Assembly: GCA_016182725.1 (NCBI GenBank)
Contig: JACPFZ010000037.1
Coordinates: 1 to 30,704 of the forward strand
DNA: 30,704 bases
From: Candidatus Gottesmanbacteria bacterium
GTDB taxonomy: Bacteria; Patescibacteriota; Microgenomatia; UBA10105; UBA927
Direction of reading: 5' to 3'
The position numbers and the translations under genes were made by a program. Positions 22,410 to 28,644 of the stretch are shown piece by piece (positions within the stretch are counted from its first letter, which is position 1; the number at the start of each line of letters is the position of its first letter). The notes under the pieces were generated by a model. The model was not told the DNA's origin. It made no database searches and saw only the letters and a list, made by a program, of their open reading frames with translations.

Positions 22410-23567
22410 ATGGGTGATCATGAGCTACCAAGTGCGCAAGAGGCGTCGTCTTTTTCCCGCACATTTGAACAGCCCCTGTCGGAGTTTTCAACTGCCTACG
22501 TCGAGGCGGTACGACGCCCGGATTTGGGCATGAGCGCAACCAATGTAGGCTTCGGGCAACGTATTACCAAAGAAGAGCTGGATGCTCATATTGGGCAGGC
22601 ATACGGGCCGGAGGCTGTTCTGGGAGATGTGGGATTTTCCCATGTGTACCGTACACCTGAGCAAGAAAGTCCCGAGCAGGCGGTGGCAAGTGAATTTGCA
22701 GCCGTGAAACTGGCCGTGGATACCACCCTTGCCAATAATGGCTGGAAACCGGAGGATGTTGATGCAGTGTTTGTCGGTGCAGGAGCTCCGCCGGTAGCAA
22801 GTTATGCACAGAAGGTGCAGGAACTTTCCGGATTATCCAATGCAACAATTTTTCATGACGGCATTCTGGCTTGTAACAGCGGCATTTATGAATTATCGAA
22901 AGCACTTGGGCATCGAGGAAAAAAGGCGTTAGTGGTGGCGGCGGAAGGGATGACAAGGCTTGCTCCCGGATTTGATCCCCGGGAAGCCGACCCCATATCC
23001 CGCTATGTGTTTTCAAACGCCGTTGTTGCGTGGACAGGTGTCCCTGGGGAAAGCCTCACGATTATTCCGAATTTGGGAGAAACGTTTGCAGAGCCTGACC
23101 GCACCGGAGCGCTTGCCGGCGTAATGTTGTATGAAATGGCGGATGATGAATTTTTCCAGGAAAACGAACGAGTAACGAAAATTCGTTTACCACAGCCGCC
23201 ACCCGGATACAAAGTTTTTATGCGGGGAGTGGATACGACGAAAATGTTCTTACGTGCGATCCGCGACCGGTCGATTGCCTGGTATCGGAAATATGAAAAG
23301 AAGTACGGCCGCGAGAACCTGCAATTTCTGATTCTCCATTACGCCAGCAGGCAAGTGGTAAATGGCATAATCGGGGCGTTTCAGAAAGAAGGGATTGTCG
23401 TTGACATCCCATCGGTCGTTCCTGACGGAAATGCGAGTTCCGCCAATACGATGAAAGCATTGACGCGGCTTATGAGGAGAATGCGCAAAGGACAGGATCT
23501 CTATATTGTGAGTATCGGCGCGGGCATTTCCGGCACCCTCTTTTTTGCGAGAGTAGGAAATCTTTGA
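22410..23567 (+). CDS. FabH-like 3-oxoacyl-ACP synthase III family enzyme
   Basis: A 385-residue thiolase-fold condensing enzyme. The triad is visible: nucleophile C155 in GILACNSGIYELSKAL, H310 in FLILHYASR (usual form HQAN), and N341 in DGNASSANTM. The N-terminal half has DVDAVFVGAGAP, as in KAS III and HMG-CoA-synthase-like enzymes. ATG 22410 is chosen because the ORF further upstream is antisense to maf. The enzyme could condense an acyl-CoA with malonyl-ACP or make a polyketide-like unit. No ACP or other lipid gene is in the window, so its pathway is open. The stop is one base before the tRNA-Arg gene on the other strand. Confidence 0.82.
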   Translation: MGDHELPSAQEASSFSRTFEQPLSEFSTAYVEAVRRPDLGMSATNVGFGQRITKEELDAHIGQAYGPEAVLGDVGFSHVYRTPEQESPEQAVASEFAAVKLAVDTTLANNGWKPEDVDAVFVGAGAPPVASYAQKVQELSGLSNATIFHDGILACNSGIYELSKALGHRGKKALVVAAEGMTRLAPGFDPREADPISRYVFSNAVVAWTGVPGESLTIIPNLGETFAEPDRTGALAGVMLYEMADDEFFQENERVTKIRLPQPPPGYKVFMRGVDTTKMFLRAIRDRSIAWYRKYEKKYGRENLQFLILHYASRQVVNGIIGAFQKEGIVVDIPSVVPDGNASSANTMKALTRLMRRMRKGQDLYIVSIGAGISGTLFFARVGNL

Positions 23568-23568
23568 G

Positions 23569-23641
23569 TGCCCTTGGAGGGAATCGAACTCTCATCTCAC
23601 CCTTAGGACGGGTTTGCTCTATCCGTTGAGCTACAAGGGCA
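23569..23641 (-). tRNA. tRNA-Arg (anticodon CCT)
   Basis: On the minus strand it folds as a cloverleaf: acceptor TGCCCTT/AAGGGCA, D-arm AGCTC...GAGC, anticodon loop GTCCTAA (anticodon CCT, codon AGG), and T-loop TTCGATT. No CCA is encoded. The loop begins with G where a pyrimidine is usual, and the T-stem has one A.C mismatch. It lies tail-to-tail with the FabH-like gene. Confidence 0.9.
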
Positions 23642-23681
23642 TGAGACAATTTTAGCCTATTTTATGCTAAAATACCAAAGG

Positions 23682-23717
23682 CGGGGTGTAGCGCAGTTAG
23701 TAGCGCGCTTCGTTCGG
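23682..23717 (+). pseudogene. Truncated tRNA-Pro, 5' half only
   Basis: CGGGGTG TA GCGC...GCGC G CTTCG TTCGG matches positions 1 to 36 of a bacterial tRNA-Pro(CGG). It stops exactly after the anticodon. The D-loop lacks the usual GG. Instead of the 3' half comes CCTGCCCGCCATAGC and then a second, complete tRNA-Pro. No matching 3' half is found nearby. Confidence 0.7.
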
Positions 23718-23721
23718 CCTG

Positions 23722-23736
23722 CCCGCCATAGCCAGG
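23722..23736 (+). repeat. Short GC-rich word at the tRNA break, shared with the GT4 gene
   Basis: CCCGCCATAGCCAGG here matches 13 of 15 bases with the reverse complement of 27995-28009 in the GT4 gene. A partial inverted partner (GCCATGGCAGGCGGGG) follows the intact tRNA near 23811-23826, so the tRNA sits between inverted arms. Confidence 0.5.
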
Positions 23737-23805
23737 GTGTAGTTCAGTTGGTAGAACGCTACGTTCGGGACGTAGAGGTCGGTGGTTCGAGTCCACTCAC
23801 CCTGA
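23733..23805 (+). tRNA. tRNA-Pro (anticodon CGG)
   Basis: A complete cloverleaf: acceptor CAGGGTG/CACCCTG (7 perfect pairs), D-arm GTTC...GAAC, anticodon stem CTACG/CGTAG with loop TTCGGGA (anticodon CGG), T-arm GGTGG TTCGAGT CCACT, discriminator A. CCA is not encoded. It follows the truncated tRNA-Pro by 15 bases. Confidence 0.92.
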
Positions 23806-23937
23806 CATAAGCCATGGCAGGCGGGGCGAGTGTGCCAGATCGTAGCATGAGCAAAAGAGAGGCTCACGCAATACCTGGAATTCGGTTCTAACTTTTTGGT
23901 ATAACTTTTGGTATAACTGCGGTGTGGCTGGAAGATT

Positions 23938-23964
23938 AGCTTTACACATCGGATGTGTAAAGCT
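23938..23964. repeat. REP-like palindrome, copy 4
   Basis: The minimal 27-bp core with central G, same orientation as copies 2 and 3. It lies 13 bases beyond the 3' end of the PEGA-protein gene. Just to its left is a tandem pair of TTTTGGTATAACT-like words (about 23892-23918). Confidence 0.85.
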
Positions 23965-23977
23965 AGTTCAGTACTGG

Positions 23978-25300
23978 TTATCGAAGATTCACTGTATATA
24001 AATTTGGCAGGGGTTGGGTGCCTGGGTTTAAGTTCGTCATAATGATAATCCGCGAACCATTGGGCCAGGGGGCCATAAACCCGTCAGTAAACGGCCCGGA
24101 ATACACCGTAATCCAGTTGGTCCGGTCATACTCCAGCACATCAATTTTCCCCTGCAGCATAAACAGAAGGTGGCGGTTGGTCGGGAACCAGCGAATGGAC
24201 GTTGGAAGTTGGACATTAGACGTTAGAGATAGGAAGTTGGAAGTGGGAAGTTGGAGAGAGGAAGATTTGGATTTTGATAGAGGAGTGGGTTTGGGTGCGG
24301 GGAGTTCTTTTTTGTCCAATAAAAAGTAATTTTTGTCCTCGCGACTGTCGTAGACGTAGAGTTTACCTGGGTGAATAGTCCGTTCCTCTTTTGTGGGATT
24401 GGTCCCCAAAAGCGCAGGGACAATGACTTGCGGTATGGTTGCGCTTGCGGTTGCTTCGTAGAATAGCTTCGTTTCATCCGGCGAAAATGCAATGATTTTC
24501 GCGCTCCTCGTGGCCATGTCGATAATCGGTGGCTTAAACGCGGCGAGTTTGGCCCGATCCTTGGCACGCGTATCATCCTGCCACTCTTTGAGAATGCTTT
24601 CGTACGAAGCCGAAATAATTTTGTACTCATCCAGGCGGTTGGTCTGATAGAGCCGGATGGAAAGGGTATCTGCAACCAAAAGCTGGTTTGCATCGGGTGA
24701 CCAAATCATCGTCATGTTGTCGGGATCACTGTTGCTTTCGAAACTTGCGATGTGTTTGGGGTCGCGGTTGAGGCCTAAGGGCCGGTCTATGAGTTCATAG
24801 ATCCAAATGCCGGCATTTTTCACCTCGGCTGCGCTCGGTGTAAATGCCGCTGTCGCATCTTTCATTGCCGGAAACGGCACGATGTAGGCAATCTTTGTGC
24901 CATCAGGAGAAAGGAGAGGCTTGACGATGCCGGTTGCAGTAAGCGGCGAGAGAGAGGGACTGGTAGGGAAGAGGAATGCGTCTGCTCGTGCCACCACTTC
25001 GCCTTGCACCCGAACCTGTTTTTCCCAGGGAATGAAGCCTTCGCGGGTGATACGCACGGTATACCAGCCGGGATCCACATTGACTGAATTGTTTGTTGCC
25101 GTGCGAAGAATGCCATTGACATAGATTTGCGCACCGATGGGGTCGGACGTTGCCAGGATGAGTCCGGTAGATTTTAGCCGATTGTTTCCAAAATCCAGCC
25201 GGTAGCCTTTGCCATAGCCAATGAGGAGAGTCGCAACGCCAAGAATAGCAAAAAGGATAACAAAAGGGATCAAAAAACCTCGAATTCTGCGGATAACCAT
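23978..25300 (-). CDS. Membrane-anchored PEGA-domain / beta-propeller-like protein
   Basis: A 440-residue envelope protein. An N-terminal basic start (MVIRRIRGF) and one membrane helix (about 10-32) are followed by a PEGA domain (about 50-115: SDPIGAQIYVNGILR ... VDPGWYTVRITREGFIPWEKQVRV). After it come TolB/WD40-like repeats with SPDGTKIAYI, SPDANQLLVA, FSPDETKLFYE and FPTNRHLLFML, the usual propeller blade starts. It probably binds a surface polymer or partner. ATG 25300 is preferred over 25306 because TATACT (25315-25310) sits immediately before. Residues about 340-372 are a word-like insert. It is divergent from mreB. Confidence 0.8.
   Translation of the reverse strand: MVIRRIRGFLIPFVILFAILGVATLLIGYGKGYRLDFGNNRLKSTGLILATSDPIGAQIYVNGILRTATNNSVNVDPGWYTVRITREGFIPWEKQVRVQGEVVARADAFLFPTSPSLSPLTATGIVKPLLSPDGTKIAYIVPFPAMKDATAAFTPSAAEVKNAGIWIYELIDRPLGLNRDPKHIASFESNSDPDNMTMIWSPDANQLLVADTLSIRLYQTNRLDEYKIISASYESILKEWQDDTRAKDRAKLAAFKPPIIDMATRSAKIIAFSPDETKLFYEATASATIPQVIVPALLGTNPTKEERTIHPGKLYVYDSREDKNYFLLDKKELPAPKPTPLSKSKSSSLQLPTSNFLSLTSNVQLPTSIRWFPTNRHLLFMLQGKIDVLEYDRTNWITVYSGPFTDGFMAPWPNGSRIIIMTNLNPGTQPLPNLYTVNLR
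24195..24275 (-). repeat. Word-like insert in the PEGA/propeller gene
   Basis: Built from degenerate words GGAAGTTGGA, GACGTTAGA, GGAAGTGGGA (plus strand). It codes on the minus strand for SLQLPTSNFLSLTSNVQLPT followed by SI. The stretch LTSNVQLPTS is nearly the same as LTSNLQPPTS in the MreB insert, in the same frame and orientation relative to coding. Confidence 0.8.
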
Positions 25301-25349
25301 GATCATAGTATAGAGGAAAGTGTGGTAAAATGAAAGTAAATCTCACATA

Positions 25350-25363
25350 AGTCTTATAAGACT
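25350..25363. promoter_or_regulatory. 14-bp palindrome upstream of mreB
   Basis: AGTCTTATAAGACT, 12 bases before ATG 25376. It contains a TATAAG -10-like hexamer (25355-25360), though no good -35 is seen. Its inner GTCT-N4-AGAC matches the palindrome at 17861. Confidence 0.35.
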
Positions 25364-25375
25364 CATACGACCACT

Positions 25376-26458
25376 ATGTTTACAAAAAGAATTGGTATTG
25401 ATTTGGGTACAGCTAATAGTCTGGTCTGGCTCGCTGGCGTTGGGGTCGTCCTCAATGAACCCACCGTTGTTGCAGTAACGGTTGAGGATAACCGTGTGGT
25501 GGCAGTGGGCAATGAAGCCAAAGAAATGTTGGGGCGAACGCCAGGCAACATCATGGCCACCCGTCCTATGCGCGATGGCGTGATTGCTGATTACCGCATT
25601 ACCGAGGCGATGCTGCGGTACTTTATAGATACCGTTGCCGGTCACAATCGTTTCTTCAAGCCGGAGGTGATGATTTGCATTCCGACCGGCGTGACGCAGG
25701 TGGAGCGCCGGGCAGTTCTGGACGCCACACTTTCCGCCGGCGCCCGGGTTGCCTACCTTATTGAAGAACCCTTGGCTGCTGCAATTGGTGCCAAAATTCC
25801 CATTGCGCAGGCCTCGGGACACATGATTGTCGATATCGGCGGCGGATCGACCGAAGCGGCAGTCATTTCTCTTGGGGGAGTCGTCGTCCATAAAAGCGCG
25901 CGGGTTGCCGGCAATAAATTGGATGAGGCGATTGCTGTCTTCCTTAAGAAAAAATACAACCTTATCATCGGGGAGCGGATGGCGGAATCGATTAAAATGA
26001 CCATTGGAGACGCGCTATCGCAGAAGTTAGAAGTGAGAAGTTTGAAATTGGATAATCCAACCTCTAGCTTCCAACCTCAACGTCTAACTTCCAATCTCCA
26101 ACCTCCAACGTCCAAAATGGAGGTCCGCGGCCGCGATGCGGTGACCGGCCTTCCTCACATGATTGAACTCACCAGCAGCGAGGCTACAGAAGCCATGATG
26201 CCGGTGTTGCATCAAATCATTGGAGCGGTAAAATCCGCTCTTGAGGAAACGCCGCCGGAGCTTGCCGCGGACATTATTGACAAAGGAATTGTCATGGCCG
26301 GGGGCACCAGCACGCTCCAGAATCTCGATAAACTCATGACCACCATGACGGGAGTGGTCTGTCATGTGGCGGAAGATGCGCTTTTATGTGTGGTTCGGGG
26401 TACCGGAGTGGCTCTCGAGAACATTGAACTTTACAAACGGAGCGTAAGTAAGAGATAG
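25376..26458 (+). CDS. mreB: Rod-shape protein MreB
   Basis: A 360-residue bacterial actin that polymerises under the membrane and guides wall synthesis. Phosphate-1 loop: GIDLGTANSLVW. Phosphate-2: IVDIGGGSTEAAVISLGG. Adenosine motif: GIVMAGGTSTLQNLDKLM. The MEVRGRDAVTGLP segment matches MreB. The protein is about 20 residues longer than usual because of an insert between IGDAL and MEVRGRD, which normally follow within about 10 residues. No signal peptide is seen. It is the first plus-strand gene of the envelope block, divergent from the PEGA protein gene. MreC/MreD are not in the window. Confidence 0.95.
   Translation: MFTKRIGIDLGTANSLVWLAGVGVVLNEPTVVAVTVEDNRVVAVGNEAKEMLGRTPGNIMATRPMRDGVIADYRITEAMLRYFIDTVAGHNRFFKPEVMICIPTGVTQVERRAVLDATLSAGARVAYLIEEPLAAAIGAKIPIAQASGHMIVDIGGGSTEAAVISLGGVVVHKSARVAGNKLDEAIAVFLKKKYNLIIGERMAESIKMTIGDALSQKLEVRSLKLDNPTSSFQPQRLTSNLQPPTSKMEVRGRDAVTGLPHMIELTSSEATEAMMPVLHQIIGAVKSALEETPPELAADIIDKGIVMAGGTSTLQNLDKLMTTMTGVVCHVAEDALLCVVRGTGVALENIELYKRSVSKR
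26020..26114 (+). repeat. Word-like inverted-repeat insert in mreB
   Basis: Left arm with GAAGTTAGA (26023-26031) and TTGGA; right arm with TCCAA and TCTAACTTC (26083-26091); centre near 26054. It encodes KLEVRSLKLDNPTSSF and then LTSNLQPPTS in frame, in a stretch where other MreB proteins have a short loop. Confidence 0.85.
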
Positions 26459-26657
26459 ACGACCTATAGATAGATTAAAATATCAAAAAATATGAAAAAT
26501 GGGAATTTTGCGGGAAAAAATATTGATATCCTGTAGCTAAAAACTTACAGAAAAAACTATCGGATGAATTTTTAAGAAATTCATATCCAAATTTTTATAC
26601 TCATTGTGAAATTTCATACAAGATTCTATGAAAATATCTAGGCCGATTTAATTATCT
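26459..26657 (+). other. AT-rich gap between mreB and the GT26 gene
   Basis: A 199-base gap with no ORF. It holds the hairpin ATGAATTT/AAATTCAT (26564-26584) and a weaker CTGTAG...TTACAG pair. It is the likely promoter region of the glycosyltransferase operon, but no clear -35/-10 pair is seen. Confidence 0.3.
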
Positions 26658-27455
26658 ATGAGTCTAAAATCAAAAAAAATCCTTGGAATTTCTATTACAA
26701 CTAGTTCTAAGAAAGAAATCTTAGAGTTTTTGAATAAAGGACTAGAAAATACAGAAAAAAATGGTCAAAAAATACGGCTCATTGTCACTCCCAACCCGGA
26801 ACAGGTGGTTTTAGCCCGCACCAATTCTCATTTTGCCGATATTCTTAATCGGGCCGATGTAGCAATCCCGGACGGCATTGGACTGGTGTGGGGTAGTCGG
26901 ATTTTGTACCCGGAATCTCATTTGAAGCGCATTACAGGAATAGAGTTTATGGAAGATCTCGTGAAACTGGCGGCAAAAGAGCGCATTCCCATAGGACTTA
27001 TCGGAGGTCGGGGAGGAGTAGCAGTCCAGGCTTTAGAGTGCTTACGACAAAAATATCCTAGAGTATTGGGTTGGGCGATGGAGCCTGGGGAGATATCCGA
27101 TAATGGTTATAAGGATTATAACTTTTATAACATTTATAAAAAAATAGAAGAAACGCGGACACAAATTGTTTTCGTCGGCTTAGGCGCACCGAAACAGGAG
27201 TATTTTATGCACGAATTACGAATTAAGATTTACGAATTAGGAATAAAAACGCCGATTGTATTTATGAGCGTGGGCGGAGCTTTTGATGAGATCAGTGGAC
27301 GATTGCCAATGACGCCAAAGTTTATAGAACGATATGGTTTGAAATGGCTGTGGAGGCTTATTCTTGAGCCGTGGAGATGGAAGAGGCAACTGGCATTATT
27401 CGAGTTTATCTTTCTTGTTTTCAAAGAAAAATTGAGATACGATAAAAAAGTATGA
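26658..27455 (+). CDS. WecG/TagA/CpsF-family glycosyltransferase (GT26)
   Basis: A 265-residue cytoplasmic enzyme, membrane-associated through its C-terminus, that adds a hexose or N-acetylmannosamine to a lipid-linked sugar. The family signature is complete: TPNPEQVVLARTN, ADVAIPDGIGLVWGSR (the Asp-Gly catalytic region), the TGIEFMEDL block, VFVGLGAPKQEYFM and VGGAFDEISGR. A C-terminal Trp-rich part (LKWLWRLILEPWRWKRQ) is the usual membrane-binding end. Reiterated ACGAATTA words (27211-27239) give HELRIKIYELGIK, slightly longer than usual between KQE and the VGGAF block. Its stop overlaps the next gene (ATGA). Confidence 0.9.
   Translation: MSLKSKKILGISITTSSKKEILEFLNKGLENTEKNGQKIRLIVTPNPEQVVLARTNSHFADILNRADVAIPDGIGLVWGSRILYPESHLKRITGIEFMEDLVKLAAKERIPIGLIGGRGGVAVQALECLRQKYPRVLGWAMEPGEISDNGYKDYNFYNIYKKIEETRTQIVFVGLGAPKQEYFMHELRIKIYELGIKTPIVFMSVGGAFDEISGRLPMTPKFIERYGLKWLWRLILEPWRWKRQLALFEFIFLVFKEKLRYDKKV
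27211..27245 (+). repeat. Word-like repeat in the GT26 gene
   Basis: ACGAATTA at 27211 and 27232, 21 bases (7 codons) apart, with CGAATTA next to the first copy. It encodes ELRIKIYELGIK, a heptad-like repeat, at the site noted in the gene entry. Confidence 0.4.
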
Positions 27456-28540
27456 AAATTGCTCAAGTAGCTCCTCCGTGGCTCCCGGTGCCGCCGAAAG
27501 GATACGGGGGGATAGAGGCGGTAGTGAGTAGCCTCACTGATGGACTCGTTAGCCGCGGCCACGACGTGACCCTGTTTGCCACTGGAGACAGCGTGACAGA
27601 AGCAAAGCTTTCGTTTGTCTATGAAAAGGCGCTCGGCAACGACGGCAGCCTCAAAAACAATCCCTACACACAATTGTTCCAGATTTATCCGGTGTTTTCT
27701 CACTGCGATCAGTTTGATATTATTCACATCCATGGAGAAGGCCAGGCGATGTTTTTTGCCGATCTTATCAAAACCCCCCTCGTCCATACGATCCACGGGA
27801 CCCTCACCGAAGGAGAGCAAAATCCGGATAAACGAAAAGTCTATCAACAATTTGCCAAGCAAAACTTTGTCTCCATTAGCAATGCGCAGCGCACTGGACT
27901 TCCAGAGCTTAACTATGTCGCAACAGTCTATAACGGGATAGATCTATCACAATTTACCGTGGGTGATGGCGGCGGCGGGCTTGCCCACCGAAGGCCTGGC
28001 GAAGGCGGGTACCTTGCGTGGTTAGGGAGGATTACACCGAAAAAAGGAGTGGTGGAAGCCATTCATGTAGCAAAAGCCGTGGGCGTTCCTCTTCGGCTCG
28101 CCGCGTTTATAGATCCTGTGGATCAGGCATTTTTTGATACAGAAATAAAGCCTCTTATTGACGGGAGCTCGGTGCAATTCGTTGGTCAACTCAACCACCA
28201 GGAGCGTTCTCTGTTTTTGCAAAAAGCAAAAGCATTTGTGTTTCCCATCAAGTGGGAGGAACCATTTGGTTTGGTGATGGTGGAGGCCATGGCGGCAGGC
28301 ACGCCAGTCGTTGCTTTCAATCGCGGGTCAGTGCCGGAGATTATCATGGATGGGAAGACCGGATATGTCGTGGCGGACGTTGATAGCATGGCTGAAGCCC
28401 TCAAAAGACTTTTATCTCTGGATGCACCGACCTATCAAGCAATGCGGCAAGCATGTAGGAAACACGTGGAGGATCACTTTACCGTGGAGAAGATGGTGGA
28501 GGGGTATGAGGCAGTGTACAAAAAATTGACTTCGATTTGA
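27452..28540 (+). CDS. GT4-family glycosyltransferase
   Basis: A 362-residue GT-B glycosyltransferase. N-terminal: APPWLPVPPKGYGGIEAVVSSL, the glycine-rich acceptor-domain loop, then DIIHIHGEG and VHTIHGTL. C-terminal donor domain: YLAWLGRITPKKGVVEAI, VQFVGQLNHQERSLFLQKA, and KWEEPFGLVMVEAMAAGTPVVAFNRGSVPEII with the EX7E pair. The glycine-rich GYGGIE start resembles GT4 enzymes annotated as acting on small aglycones or surface glycans. Residues 171-186 (GDGGGGLAHRRPGEGG) are an insert just before the donor domain, coded by GC-rich inverted words. Coupled to the GT26 gene by a 4-base overlap. Confidence 0.88.
   Translation: MKIAQVAPPWLPVPPKGYGGIEAVVSSLTDGLVSRGHDVTLFATGDSVTEAKLSFVYEKALGNDGSLKNNPYTQLFQIYPVFSHCDQFDIIHIHGEGQAMFFADLIKTPLVHTIHGTLTEGEQNPDKRKVYQQFAKQNFVSISNAQRTGLPELNYVATVYNGIDLSQFTVGDGGGGLAHRRPGEGGYLAWLGRITPKKGVVEAIHVAKAVGVPLRLAAFIDPVDQAFFDTEIKPLIDGSSVQFVGQLNHQERSLFLQKAKAFVFPIKWEEPFGLVMVEAMAAGTPVVAFNRGSVPEIIMDGKTGYVVADVDSMAEALKRLLSLDAPTYQAMRQACRKHVEDHFTVEKMVEGYEAVYKKLTSI
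27962..28009 (+). repeat. GC-rich inverted-word insert in the GT4 gene
   Basis: GCCCACC and GGCGGGT arms around GAAGGCCTGGCGAA. The right half (27995-28009) matches 13 of 15 bases, in inverse orientation, to the word at the broken tRNA-Pro. It is placed in frame between IDLSQFTV and YLAWLGRI. Confidence 0.55.
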
Positions 28541-28542
28541 TA

Positions 28543-28617
28543 CATTCGGCGGCGCTCAGTATCAACCCTGAGCATACCGCGGCCTAAAGGCTGCGGTGCC
28601 GAATGGGTTGATTTTTT
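28543..28617 (+). terminator. Three-way-junction terminator
   Basis: Outer stem CATTCGGC (28543-28550) / GCCGAATG (28598-28605) encloses two hairpins: GCTCAG/CTGAGC (28554-28573) and CCGCGGCC/GGCTGCGG with loop TAAA (28577-28596). Six T follow at 28612-28617. It begins 2 bases after the stop of the GT4 gene. The T-run and position fit an intrinsic terminator, though the fold is more elaborate than usual. Confidence 0.7.
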
Positions 28618-28644
28618 CATCCCAGTTGTGGCACAATCAAAAGG

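Noticed and set aside
27230..27862. 210-codon ORF on the minus strand
   Set aside because: Spans the junction of two well-supported plus-strand glycosyltransferase genes; shadow.
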